From Winogradskya consettensis (GTDB lineage Bacteria; Actinomycetota; Actinomycetes; Mycobacteriales; Micromonosporaceae), in the NCBI RefSeq assembly GCF_018332715.1, contig NZ_BOQP01000004.1, positions 274,721 to 338,720 on the forward strand: a stretch of DNA of 64,000 bases, given 5' to 3'. Position numbers and translations under genes: made by a program. The notes beneath the pieces are model-generated. The model was not told where the DNA came from and searched no databases. It saw nothing but the letters and a program-made list of their open reading frames with translations. Positions within the stretch are counted from its first letter, which is position 1; each line of letters begins with the position of its first letter. Below, piece by piece: positions 31,178 through 39,896 of the stretch.

Positions 31178-32080
31178 ATGGATCACTCCCCGCGGACCCG
31201 GCACTACGGGGAGTTCTACGGACTTTCCGAGCCGCACGGTGACAGTCCCATCACTCTCGTGACAGGGAACTGCCAGGCAGAGTCGTTACGGATCATGCTC
31301 GACGGCGCTGGTCTGCGTACGGTCCGCCTGCCCGCCGTCCACGAACTGACCGCAGCCGACCTCCCCCACCTGGACCACTGGCTGGGCCGGGCGTCGTTCC
31401 TGATCTCCCAGCCGATCCGCGACGGTTACCGCGGCCTCCCGCTCGGCACCGCGCAGCTCAGCGCGCGCCTCGCCGCCGGAGCCCGGACGGTGCGGGTGCC
31501 GGTGATCCGGTTCGCCGGCCTCTACCCGGCCCACGCCATCATCCGTCCCCCGTCCGACCCGGGCCTCGTCCCACCGCTCGTCGAATATCACGACCTGCGC
31601 GTCCTCGCCGAGGCCGCCGGGCTGCCCACCGTGCGCCTCAACCCCGCGACGGTCCGGGCGATTGCGGACCACTCCCTCACCCAGTTGAGTACGCGAGAAG
31701 CCGCCCACGGCACCGTGATCGTCTCCGATCTCTTCGCAGCACCGTCGTTCACGCTCATGCGGACCCTCAACCATCCCGGCAATCCGATCTTCGCAGCCCT
31801 GGCGGTACGCGTCCGCGCAGCACTCGGCCTCCCTTCCCACGCCACTGATCCGGGCCGGCCGCTGCTCAACTCCGTCCACGCACCGCGCGAGGCAGCGGTG
31901 CTCGAAGCCTGGAACCTCGACGAAGCGGACGAGCGCCCGGACTGGCTCGTCGACGGCACGCCCATCGAGGCCGGCGCCGTCCGCGAAGCACACCTGGCCT
32001 GGTATTCCACGCACCCCGACGCCGTCCAGGCCGGCCTCACCCGCCACGCCGACTCCCTCCGAATCCTGGGCCTCTCATGA
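31178..32080 (+). CDS. WcbI-like polysaccharide biosynthesis protein with a TTA codon
   Basis: 300 residues. VTGNCQAESLRIML near residue 30 is the signature of the WcbI family, CoA-binding proteins of capsule loci proposed to acetylate or otherwise modify polysaccharide. Later segments (ISQPIRDGYRGLPLGTAQL) fit the SGNH-like fold of the family. Codon 37 is TTA, making translation dependent on bldA-type tRNA. GAGG sits five bases before the ATG. First gene of the plus-strand half of the glycan locus; ATGA-coupled to the next gene. Confidence 0.82.
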   Translation: MDHSPRTRHYGEFYGLSEPHGDSPITLVTGNCQAESLRIMLDGAGLRTVRLPAVHELTAADLPHLDHWLGRASFLISQPIRDGYRGLPLGTAQLSARLAAGARTVRVPVIRFAGLYPAHAIIRPPSDPGLVPPLVEYHDLRVLAEAAGLPTVRLNPATVRAIADHSLTQLSTREAAHGTVIVSDLFAAPSFTLMRTLNHPGNPIFAALAVRVRAALGLPSHATDPGRPLLNSVHAPREAAVLEAWNLDEADERPDWLVDGTPIEAGAVREAHLAWYSTHPDAVQAGLTRHADSLRILGLS

Positions 32081-33174
32081 CCGCTCTCCCCGCAACCACC
32101 GACCAGCGCCAGAGACCGCCCGCACCCGCCGTCACCGCTGATCGGCGGCACGGCCTTCCCGCGCTGGTCGTGACCGCCGATGAGCGCCACGGGGTCACGG
32201 TCGCTGCCCGGGATCTTGCCGCAGCGGTGGCGGCAGAGACCGGCTTCCCGCTGGGGGTGCCCGCGGCGGACCTGCTCGGCGAGCACCCGCCGGAGCGTGC
32301 CCACCTCCACTTCACCGACCGGCTCTGGGCCGGGTCACCGGAGGAGGCGGCCGCGCTCGTGGAACGCATCGCCGTCCGCACGGCGCTGACCGTCACTCTC
32401 CATGACGTCCCGCAGCCCTCCGACGGTTTGCGTAACCTCCCACGCCGCACAGACTGCTACGCCCGCGTCGCGAAGGTTGCACTCGGTGTCGTCGTGAACA
32501 GCCGCCACGAGGCCGCCCACCTCGCCGAGCTCGGCATCGTGCCCCGGGCGCTCACCGTCGTGCCGCTACCCGTCACGCCCGCGCCGCCCGGACCAAGCCC
32601 GCAGCCCGGCGTCACCGACGTCGCCGTCCTCGGGTTCTTCTACCCCGGCAAGGGCCACACCGAGGTCGTCGACGCACTCGCCACCCTCACCGACCGCCCC
32701 CGCGAGACCCCGACCGGGGCCTCGCCCGCCAACCGCCCCCGCGTGACCGTACTCGGGGGTCCATCTGCGGGGCATGAGGATGACCTGCGGGTGTTTGCCG
32801 AGCGGGCCGCGGAGCACGGAGTCACCGTCGACGTGACCGGTTTTGTGGCCGAGGAGGACCTCATCGCGCGGTGCCGGGAAGCCACGGTGCCGGTCGTGGC
32901 GCACCGGCATTTCTCCGCGTCCGGTTCGCTGGCCACCTGGATCGCCGCGGGACGACGTCCCCTGGTCATCGACGGGCGTTACACCCGGGAGATGGCGGAG
33001 CTACGACCCGCGACCGTGCATCTCGTCGCGCCCGATCGGCTCGCGGAAGCGATCGCCGCCGCGCTCGCCGACCCGGCGTCGACCTGGCTCCCGGCACACG
33101 CCGTCACCCGCCCGCATCTCGACGACACCGCCGCCGCGTACCTACGCTGGTGGAGCAAGGACATCGCATGGTGA
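32077..33174 (+). CDS. GT-B fold glycosyltransferase
   Basis: 365 residues. N-terminal HLHFTDRLW and TVTLHDVPQ motifs and a C-terminal half with VAVLGFFYPGKGH, VTVLGG and a FSASGSLATWIAAGRRPLVI donor-site segment, matching the partner gene at 29876. The ATG overlaps the WcbI-like stop (ATGA). The enzyme probably adds a sugar to the same surface or secreted glycan. Confidence 0.82.
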   Translation: MTALPATTDQRQRPPAPAVTADRRHGLPALVVTADERHGVTVAARDLAAAVAAETGFPLGVPAADLLGEHPPERAHLHFTDRLWAGSPEEAAALVERIAVRTALTVTLHDVPQPSDGLRNLPRRTDCYARVAKVALGVVVNSRHEAAHLAELGIVPRALTVVPLPVTPAPPGPSPQPGVTDVAVLGFFYPGKGHTEVVDALATLTDRPRETPTGASPANRPRVTVLGGPSAGHEDDLRVFAERAAEHGVTVDVTGFVAEEDLIARCREATVPVVAHRHFSASGSLATWIAAGRRPLVIDGRYTREMAELRPATVHLVAPDRLAEAIAAALADPASTWLPAHAVTRPHLDDTAAAYLRWWSKDIAW

Positions 33175-34445
33175 CCGGCCGCTCAGTCCCCGGCAACCGC
33201 TGGGATCTCCTCGACGGCGTCAACCCCGACGAACCACCGACCGTGTCCGTCATCGTCGTGCACTACCGGCAACAGGCCGAGCTGGACCGTACGCTCGCCG
33301 CGCTGAACCGGCAGACGCATCCCGCCGCACGCACCGAGGTGATCGTCGTCGACGACGGATCCCCGGAACCCCCGCGGGTGCCGGCCGGGGTCCGCCTCCT
33401 GCGCCAAGCCGACGAGGGGTTCCGTGCGGCGGCGGCACGTAACCTCGGCGCGGCGGCGGCGACCGGGGACGTGCTGTGTTTCCTCGACGCCGACACGGTG
33501 CCCGAGCCGTCGTACCTCACCCGCATGGCACGGCTGCCGGCGCTCGCACCCGAGGCCGTCGTCGTAGGCCGCAGGCGGCACGCCGCCCTCGCCGGGCTCC
33601 CCGTCGATGCCCCGGTCGAACGGGCCGGCCCCGCGGCTGAGCTGCCCGAACCGCAGTGGCTCCGGGACGGCTATCGAAACACGCGGGACCTGCTCGACGC
33701 CGACGACCGCGCCTACAGGTACGTCATCAGCGCCGCACTCGCCTGCTCGCGCTGGTTCTTCGAGCGGGTGGGCGGGTTCGACGAGCAGTTCCGCGCGTAC
33801 GGCGGCGAGGACTGGGAGTGGGCGTACCGCGCCTGGCTCGGCGGTGCGATCCTTGCCCACGCCCCCGACGCGGTGGCCTGGCACGACGGGCCCGACTGGG
33901 CGGGGCGCGAGCTGGACGACCCGGCCCGTCGTGCGCGCAAGGACAACGAGACGCTGCTGCTCGCCGACGTCATCGGTGTCGCCGGTTCGCGGGGGCACGG
34001 TCTGCGCAGCGCGAACCCGGACATCGTGGTCAGGCTCGGCGCGGCACCGTCACCGGCCGCCGCGTTCGTGTGCGTCGATTCGGTGCTCGCGGCGCTCCCG
34101 GCGGCCGTGGTGTGCGTACCCGACGAATTTATCGGCCTCTTCACCGCCGATCAGCGCGTGACCAAAGCCGGCGCCGCTCCCCTGGCCCGCGTCGTCGTCG
34201 ACCTGCCGGCGGCGATCCGCGTCGACAGCATCGCGGACGCCCTGCGGGAAGCGGTGTCGGCCGTCGGCATCGGCATCCTCGGGGCGGTGCTGCTCGGAAG
34301 AGCTGTCCGGATCGACTCCGCCCGCGCCCGTTCCCGCCGCGCGACCTGGGGGAAGGACCTCTTCGAGACCCGCGTCGACGCCACCGACATCACTGCGCTC
34401 GACGCCGACCCAGGTCTCGCCGGCTATCTCGGCGGCTGGTCCTGA
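33168..34445 (+). CDS. Family 2 glycosyltransferase with C-terminal extension
   Basis: 425 residues. GT2 catalytic domain (about 25-270): VSVIVVHYRQQ, VIVVDDGSPEP, FLDADTVPEPSY (DxD) and GGFDEQFRAYGGEDWEWAYRA. The C-terminal 150 residues (SANPDIVVRLGA onward) form an unassigned alpha/beta domain. Start overlaps the previous gene by seven bases, with AAGG seven bases upstream; a GTG three bases later is possible. Last gene of the plus-strand glycan operon. Confidence 0.85.
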   Translation: MVTGRSVPGNRWDLLDGVNPDEPPTVSVIVVHYRQQAELDRTLAALNRQTHPAARTEVIVVDDGSPEPPRVPAGVRLLRQADEGFRAAAARNLGAAAATGDVLCFLDADTVPEPSYLTRMARLPALAPEAVVVGRRRHAALAGLPVDAPVERAGPAAELPEPQWLRDGYRNTRDLLDADDRAYRYVISAALACSRWFFERVGGFDEQFRAYGGEDWEWAYRAWLGGAILAHAPDAVAWHDGPDWAGRELDDPARRARKDNETLLLADVIGVAGSRGHGLRSANPDIVVRLGAAPSPAAAFVCVDSVLAALPAAVVCVPDEFIGLFTADQRVTKAGAAPLARVVVDLPAAIRVDSIADALREAVSAVGIGILGAVLLGRAVRIDSARARSRRATWGKDLFETRVDATDITALDADPGLAGYLGGWS

Positions 34446-34455
34446 CGCCGTCAGC

Positions 34456-35145
34456 TCACCGCCGCTGCAACCTGGCGAGGGTCTGCTCGAGCTCCGCACG
34501 CAGGGCGCCGCCAGCAGCCTCGGCGTCGCCGGCACAGACCGCGTCCACCAGCACAGCATGGGCGTCGGCACCGTGATCGGGCCGGTCGGCACGCAGGTCG
34601 AACAGCTGGACCAGGTCGATCAGCCCCTGCCGCAGCACCGGCAGAAATTCCGTGAACAGGCCGGTGAGGACGGGGTTGTGCGCCGCCGCGACGACGGTGG
34701 CGTGCAGCGCGATGTCGGCATCCACGAACTGGGCATCGCCCTCGCCCGCCGCTTGCGCGCGGTGACGCAGGGCCGCACGGATGCCCGCGATGTCGTCGGC
34801 GGTGCGACGGACGGCGGCGAGCCGGACCGCCTCCACCTCGACGAGCATGCGGACCTCGTACACATCGGTGATCGCGGACCGGCGCATGCCCGTGGCCCAG
34901 TCCTCGTGGGGCGTGGTGGCGATGACGAAGACGCCCGCACCCTGGCGTGCCTGCACCAGGCCGGCGCCCGACAACGACCGCAGGGCCTCGCGGACCGTCG
35001 AGCGGCCGACGCCGAGAATTTTGACGAGGGCGGTCTCACTCGGCAGCTTCATGCCGACTTCCCACTGCCCGCCGGAGATCTCGTCGCGCATACGCTGCGC
35101 GGCCTGCTCGACGAGCGGTGAGGCGCGGAGGGCGTCGAGCGCCAT
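34456..35145 (-). CDS. GntR-family (FadR/FCD) transcriptional regulator
   Basis: 229 residues: N-terminal winged helix (about 10-75, KLPSETALVKILGVGRSTVREALRSL) and a C-terminal all-helical FCD ligand-binding domain with metal-type His residues (DIALHATVVAAAHNP). Acts on TNGTNNNACNA-type operators, and such a site lies in the intergenic region on the leuA promoter. AAGGTGG precedes the ATG at six bases. Likely a metabolite-responsive repressor of leuA and of itself. Confidence 0.9.
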   Translation of the reverse strand: MALDALRASPLVEQAAQRMRDEISGGQWEVGMKLPSETALVKILGVGRSTVREALRSLSGAGLVQARQGAGVFVIATTPHEDWATGMRRSAITDVYEVRMLVEVEAVRLAAVRRTADDIAGIRAALRHRAQAAGEGDAQFVDADIALHATVVAAAHNPVLTGLFTEFLPVLRQGLIDLVQLFDLRADRPDHGADAHAVLVDAVCAGDAEAAGGALRAELEQTLARLQRR

Positions 35146-35169
35146 CAAGCACCACCTTCACTTATCAGC

Positions 35170-35198
35170 TTGTCTGACGAGTTGCTCTGAGTTAGCGT
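35170..35198 (+). promoter_or_regulatory. Leaderless leuA promoter overlapped by a FadR-type operator
   Basis: -35 TTGTCT (35170-35175), 17-base spacer, -10 TAGCGT (35193-35198), then seven bases to the leuA ATG with no ribosome site, i.e. a leaderless transcript. TTGTCTGACGA (35170-35180) matches the FadR-subfamily consensus TNGTNNNACNA exactly and covers the -35, between leuA and the divergent GntR/FCD gene. Confidence 0.65.
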
Positions 35199-35205
35199 AC
35201 CGAAC

Positions 35206-36984
35206 ATGTCCACGCTTCGCCCATCCACCCTGCACACACCCGACGGTGACATTCCCGCACACGCCCCGGAATGGAACCGGCAGCGAGCCAGCAGGATGCC
35301 CTCGCACCGGTACCGTCCGGTCGAGCAGCGCGTCGCACTCCCCCTGACCGACCGCACCTGGCCCTCCCGCACGCTCCGGCAGGCACCCCTGTGGGTCCCC
35401 GTCGACCTGCGCGACGGCAACCAGGCCCTCGCCGAGCCGATGGACACCGCCCGCAAGCGCCGCATGTTCGACCTGCTGGTCGCCATGGGCTACAAGGAGA
35501 TCGAGGTCGGCTACCCGTCCGCCAGCCAGACGGACTACGACTTCGTCCGGCACCTGGCCACCAGCGGCGATGTCCCGGACGACGTCACCATCTCCGTGTT
35601 CACCGCCGCCCGCGCGGACCTCATCGACCGGACGGTTGACTCCGTCGACGGGCTGCCCAGGGTGGTCGTGCACCTCTACACCGCGACGGCCCCGGTGTGG
35701 CGTGACGTCGTGCTCGGGCGCTCCCGGGCCGAGGTCCACCGGCTCATCCTGGACGCCGGCACCCACCTGCTGCGCCGCACCGACCGGCGCCCCGGACCCG
35801 CGGTCCGGTTCGAGTTCTCCCCCGAGGTCTTCAACCTGACCGAACCGGACTACATCCTCGAGATCTGCGACAGCATGACCGAGCTGTGGCAGGCGAGCCC
35901 GGACCGGCCGGTCATCCACAACCTGCCCGCGACGGTCGAGGTCGCCACCCCCAATGTGTACGCCGACCAGATCGAATACATGCACCGCAACCTCGCCCGG
36001 CGCGACAGCGTGATCCTCTCCGTCCACCCGCACAACGACCGCGGCACCGGAGTCGCGTGCGCGGAGCTCGCCGTCCTGGCCGGCGCCCAGCGCGTCGAGG
36101 GCTGCCTGTTCGGCAACGGCGAGCGCACCGGCAACGTCGACCTCGTGACGCTCGCCCTCAACCTGCACGCGCAGGGCGTCGACCCGATGGTGGACTTCTC
36201 CGACATCGACGCGGTCCGCGAGGTCGTCGAGCACTGCAACCGGCTGCCGGTGCATCCGCGCCACCCGTACGGTGGCGACCTGGTCCACACCGCCTTCTCC
36301 GGCACCCACCAGGACGCCATCGCCAAGGGTCTCGCCCACCACGCCAAGCGGGCCGCCGAGGACGGCGTGCCACCGGAGGACGCGCCCTGGACGGTGCCGT
36401 ACCTCCCGATCGATCCGGCCGACATCGGGCGTACCTATGAAGAGGTCATCCGGATCAACTCGCAATCCGGCAAGGGCGGCGTCGCCCACCTGCTGAACAC
36501 GCACTACGGCCTCGACCTCCCGCAACGCATGCGGCCGGACTTCTCCCGGGTCGTGCAGCGGGTGACCGACACGACCGGCCAGGAAATGTCCGCGAAGGAC
36601 CTGCGCGACCTCTTCGAGCACACCTATGTCGACCCGGGCCGCGACGCGGCGGTCGCGCTCGGCTCGTGGAGCACCAGCGAACCCACCGCGGGCAAGCACA
36701 CCTTCACCGCCACGGTGCACACCGGCGACCGTACGCTCACCTGCGCCGGAGAGGGCAACGGACCTCTGGCCGCCATGGCCGACGCCCTACGCGGCGCCGG
36801 TTTTGTCGTGGACGTGCTCGCCTACACCGAGCACGCCACCGGCGCCGGGCCGGACAGCCCCGCGATCGCCTACCTGGAGTGCCGCGTCAACGGTGTCGTG
36901 CGCTGGGGCGCCGGCTGGGACACCTCGTTGCTCGCCGCATCCGTGCAGGGCGTCATCGCCGCTGTCAACCGCGCGGCGCGGTGA
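35206..36984 (+). CDS. leuA: 2-isopropylmalate synthase
   Basis: 592 residues, normal for actinobacterial LeuA. TIM-barrel catalytic domain with DLRDGNQ (67-73, catalytic Arg69 and metal Asp70), HPHNDRGTG with the metal His pair, and GERTGNVDL; then the linker and the C-terminal regulatory domain (from about residue 480), so leucine feedback is probably retained. Condenses 2-ketoisovalerate and acetyl-CoA, the first committed step to leucine. Leaderless start. Control by the adjacent GntR regulator, rather than leucine attenuation, is suggested by the operator on its promoter. Confidence 0.95.
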   Translation: MSTLRPSTLHTPDGDIPAHAPEWNRQRASRMPSHRYRPVEQRVALPLTDRTWPSRTLRQAPLWVPVDLRDGNQALAEPMDTARKRRMFDLLVAMGYKEIEVGYPSASQTDYDFVRHLATSGDVPDDVTISVFTAARADLIDRTVDSVDGLPRVVVHLYTATAPVWRDVVLGRSRAEVHRLILDAGTHLLRRTDRRPGPAVRFEFSPEVFNLTEPDYILEICDSMTELWQASPDRPVIHNLPATVEVATPNVYADQIEYMHRNLARRDSVILSVHPHNDRGTGVACAELAVLAGAQRVEGCLFGNGERTGNVDLVTLALNLHAQGVDPMVDFSDIDAVREVVEHCNRLPVHPRHPYGGDLVHTAFSGTHQDAIAKGLAHHAKRAAEDGVPPEDAPWTVPYLPIDPADIGRTYEEVIRINSQSGKGGVAHLLNTHYGLDLPQRMRPDFSRVVQRVTDTTGQEMSAKDLRDLFEHTYVDPGRDAAVALGSWSTSEPTAGKHTFTATVHTGDRTLTCAGEGNGPLAAMADALRGAGFVVDVLAYTEHATGAGPDSPAIAYLECRVNGVVRWGAGWDTSLLAASVQGVIAAVNRAAR

Positions 36985-37124
36985 GGCGGCCATCCTGACG
37001 ACATGGGCCACGCGGACGGCGCGAGGTACGCGCGCGTCGGTGGCCGCCCCGGGGTCTTCACCCGGAGATGTCGTCCTCACCTGCCACAACCCGCTCCGAT
37101 CTGCTCTGCTGTTATGACGACAAC

Positions 37125-37991
37125 TCAGGAACGGCGCCGCACGACGACCACCGCGGCGGCCGCGACGAGGCCCGCGAAGGCCAGCAGGACAGCGATCCAC
37201 CAGTTCCGGGTGAGGCCCAGGACCCGGCCGGCCATGGTGTCCGACACCCAGCCGGTGAGGTTGTCGGCGCGGGCGGCCACGTCGTCGCCGGTGTGCGGGC
37301 AGGCCGGGCCGCGGCTGACGACCGCGACCAGTTCGGGGACGCCGTCGGCGCGGGTGCGGAAGTACGGGCCGCCGGAGTCGTGCGGGCAGGCGCTGGTGTC
37401 GGCCCGGGGTGCCCGTCCGGCGACGCTCACCGTTGCCTCGCCGAGCCCGGTGACGACGAACTCACCGGTCTGCAGCCGGTCGACGGCGTCGCCCTCGTCG
37501 TAGCTGGTCAGGCCCCAGCCGGTGAGCCGGACGGTCTCGTCGGGCGCGGCGGGGGTGGTGGCGATCCGCAGCGGCTCGACGTCGGTCACCGCCTCGTCCA
37601 GCTCGACCAGGGACACGTCGGCCGTCTTCGACTGATGGACCGCCACGACGTCGATCTCGTGGCCGGTGTGGTCGGTCAGGGCGGTGCGGCCGATCGTCGC
37701 CGTGGTGCGCTCGGCGACCGTACGCCCGACGCGCTTGCCCTCCGCATCCCGGAAGCAGTGACCCGCGGTGATCACCCACCGGGGCGCGATGAGCGCCCCG
37801 GAGCACGAGCTGTCCCGGCTGCCGTGGTCGGCGGCCGGCAACCCGGTCATGCTCAGCCGCACCGAGAACCCGTAGTGCCCCGCGGCGGCGTCCTCACCAT
37901 GGGCGATCGCCCGGGCGGGCCCCGGCGCACCCGCCACGACCCCGAGAATGATCGCGGCCCCGACGGCGACCCGCGTGAAGATGGTTCGCAT
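37125..37991 (-). CDS. Secreted, membrane-anchored trypsin-like serine protease
   Basis: 288 residues: signal peptide (1-28), chymotrypsin-fold domain with VITAGHC (His), ADVSLVELD (Asp) and CPHDSGGPYF (Ser; His replaces the usual Gly before Asp), paired Cys residues, and a C-terminal membrane helix (about 262-283) followed by RRRS. All three catalytic residues are present. The C-terminal anchor resembles mycosin topology although the fold is S1. Expected at the outer face of the membrane. Confidence 0.88.
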   Translation of the reverse strand: MRTIFTRVAVGAAIILGVVAGAPGPARAIAHGEDAAAGHYGFSVRLSMTGLPAADHGSRDSSCSGALIAPRWVITAGHCFRDAEGKRVGRTVAERTTATIGRTALTDHTGHEIDVVAVHQSKTADVSLVELDEAVTDVEPLRIATTPAAPDETVRLTGWGLTSYDEGDAVDRLQTGEFVVTGLGEATVSVAGRAPRADTSACPHDSGGPYFRTRADGVPELVAVVSRGPACPHTGDDVAARADNLTGWVSDTMAGRVLGLTRNWWIAVLLAFAGLVAAAAVVVVRRRS

Positions 37992-38039
37992 GCACCCATC
38001 CTCGTCCGCGTCATGTATGGCGCGGATAAACGCCGTCTG

Positions 38040-38639
38040 TCAGGGGGCGTAACTGCGCAGCATGGTCAGGGAGCCGTCGAGGGCGGCGGCGAGCGGTTCG
38101 ATGTCGTTCTTCGACTGCATCACCAGCAGGCCGCCCTGCAACGAGGCGAAGACCGCCAGTGCCAGCCGGTCCGGGTCGGCCTCGGGGCGCAGCAGCTTGG
38201 TGTCGCGCATCCGGTGCAGGCCGGTGGCCAGCTGGGCGAGCCAGCGGTCGGCGTACGCGATGACCTGGGTGGCCAGCTCCGGGTCGGTCGGGGCGACCTC
38301 GTTGACCAGCGCGCTGACCGAGCAGTACTTGTGGGTGAGCCCGGTGTAGTGGGTGATGACGGCGTCGCGCCAGCCCTGCCAGGCCCGCCAGGAGTCGAGC
38401 CGGTCGATCCAGGGCTCCTGGGCGGCCATGACCTGGGAATTCTGGTAACCGGCGATCGCGGCGACCAGCTCGCTCTTACCGCCGGGAAAGTAGTGGAACA
38501 GCTGGCTCTTGCTGGTCTTCGTGCCGTCGCGGATCTCGTCGAGGGTCATCCCGGCGACCCCGCGCTCCAGGATCAGCTCGGTGGCGGCCCGCACGATCCG
38601 GTCACGGGTCGCGGCGCCTTTTGCGGTCAATCCGGTCAT
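38040..38639 (-). CDS. TetR-family transcriptional regulator
   Basis: 199 residues. N-terminal TetR helix-turn-helix (about 10-58: RDRIVRAATELILERG, TLDEIRDGTKTSKSQLFHYF) and a C-terminal helical ligand domain of the TetR_C (YxiE/LmrA-like) type. It lies 18 bases after the aldo/keto reductase gene in the same operon. A strong palindrome in the operon promoter is its probable operator, implying autoregulation relieved by a small-molecule ligand. Confidence 0.9.
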   Translation of the reverse strand: MTGLTAKGAATRDRIVRAATELILERGVAGMTLDEIRDGTKTSKSQLFHYFPGGKSELVAAIAGYQNSQVMAAQEPWIDRLDSWRAWQGWRDAVITHYTGLTHKYCSVSALVNEVAPTDPELATQVIAYADRWLAQLATGLHRMRDTKLLRPEADPDRLALAVFASLQGGLLVMQSKNDIEPLAAALDGSLTMLRSYAP

Positions 38640-38657
38640 GGCGTCGAGAATAGGCCG

Positions 38658-39752
38658 CTAGGAATTCACGGCGTTGAAGACGGGCAGGTGGTAGCCGACC
38701 GGCTTGTCACCGACGCCGAGGCCGGGGCTGACGATCCAGCTCTGGTATTCCGGGGTGAACATGGCGTAGGGCAGCGCCGGCGGCGTCGCGCTGACCTCGT
38801 CGAGCCGGCGCCGGGCGTCGGGCGGGAGGTCGAAGTCGAGTGCGGCGAGGTTGCTCCGCACCTGCGCGGCGCTGCTGGCACCGAGGACCACCGACGCGAC
38901 GCCGGGCCGGGTCGCGACCCAGTTGATCGCGACCTGCGCCATCGGCCGGCCCAGGTCGGCGGCGACGCTTTCGAGGGTCTCGATGACCTGCCAGTCGTGG
39001 TCGGTGACCGTAGCGCCGCCCGCGTCGGGGTTGGTCAGCCGGCCGGTGCCGTCCATGCCGCCGGCCGAGCGCCGGTACTTGCCGGTGAGAAGGCCGCCCG
39101 CGACCGGGCTCCAAACGGTCACGCCCATGCCCAGGTTCTGCGCCATCGGCACGAACTCCGCCTCGATGGCACGGTTCACCAGCGAGTACGGCAGCTGGAC
39201 CGTGACCAGGGGGCTCATGGCGTTGGCCTCGGCGTAGCTCTGGGCGCGGGCGGCGTACCAGGCGGGAACGTCCGACAGCCCACCGTGCCGGATCTTCCCC
39301 GCCCGGACCAGGTCGTCCAGGGTCCGCACGACCTCCTCCACCGGGGTGATCCGGTCCCAGGTGTGCAGCAGGTAGAGGTCGAGGTAGTCGGTGCCGAGCC
39401 GCCTGAGCGACGCCTCGACCGCCCGGACGATGTGCTTGCGCCCGTTGCCGCTGGCGTTCGGGTCGCCCGGGTCGACGCTGTTGGTGAACTTGCCGGTCAG
39501 CACGAGCCGCTCGCGGTTGCCCGCCCGCTTGATCAGGCTGCCGAGGATCCGCTCGCTCTCCCCCGCGGTGTAGAAGTCCGCGGTGTCGATGAAATTGCCA
39601 CCGGACTCCACGTACGCCCGGAAGATCGGCTCGGCCTCCTCCTCGGTCTTTCCGTACGCCTTGTGGAACCCGTCGACCCCGAAGTTCATCGTCCCGAGTG
39701 CCAGCCGGCTGACCCGCAGCCCGGAACGCCCGAGCAGGTAGTAGTTGTTCAT
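38658..39752 (-). CDS. Aldo/keto reductase
   Basis: 364 residues, (beta/alpha)8 AKR fold of the Tas/YakC-type group. Catalytic tetrad visible: Asp56 and Tyr61 (DTADFYTAG), Lys88 (VLTGKF), His130 (YLLHTWD). NADPH-binding residues lie near VLGASSAAQV at the C-terminus. Reduces carbonyls of unknown identity, often detoxification. GAGG ribosome site. First gene of an operon with the TetR regulator. Confidence 0.92.
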   Translation of the reverse strand: MNNYYLLGRSGLRVSRLALGTMNFGVDGFHKAYGKTEEEAEPIFRAYVESGGNFIDTADFYTAGESERILGSLIKRAGNRERLVLTGKFTNSVDPGDPNASGNGRKHIVRAVEASLRRLGTDYLDLYLLHTWDRITPVEEVVRTLDDLVRAGKIRHGGLSDVPAWYAARAQSYAEANAMSPLVTVQLPYSLVNRAIEAEFVPMAQNLGMGVTVWSPVAGGLLTGKYRRSAGGMDGTGRLTNPDAGGATVTDHDWQVIETLESVAADLGRPMAQVAINWVATRPGVASVVLGASSAAQVRSNLAALDFDLPPDARRRLDEVSATPPALPYAMFTPEYQSWIVSPGLGVGDKPVGYHLPVFNAVNS

Positions 39753-39802
39753 GGCCGCCTCATCCGTCGATCCGGCGAGCCCATTCGGACCGCCTGGTCC
39801 AT

Positions 39803-39822
39803 ACTTTGCACCCTTGCAAAGT
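39803..39822. promoter_or_regulatory. TetR-type operator of the aldo/keto reductase-tetR operon
   Basis: ACTTTGCA-CCCT-TGCAAAGT is a perfect inverted repeat with eight-base arms and four-base spacer. On the minus strand it lies between a TTCACT -35-like and a TATGGA -10-like element, about 50 bases before the reductase ATG. Confidence 0.65.
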
Positions 39823-39896
39823 GAACCGGCAAGTCCAGACTTCGTGACGTCCGCGACATCGCCGGGCGGGTGCGCTCACCCACCCGGCGCGAACGG

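Noticed and set aside
34456..35145. GntR regulator as part of the glycan locus
   Set aside because: It is convergent with the last glycosyltransferase and divergent from leuA, and the matching operator lies on the leuA promoter.
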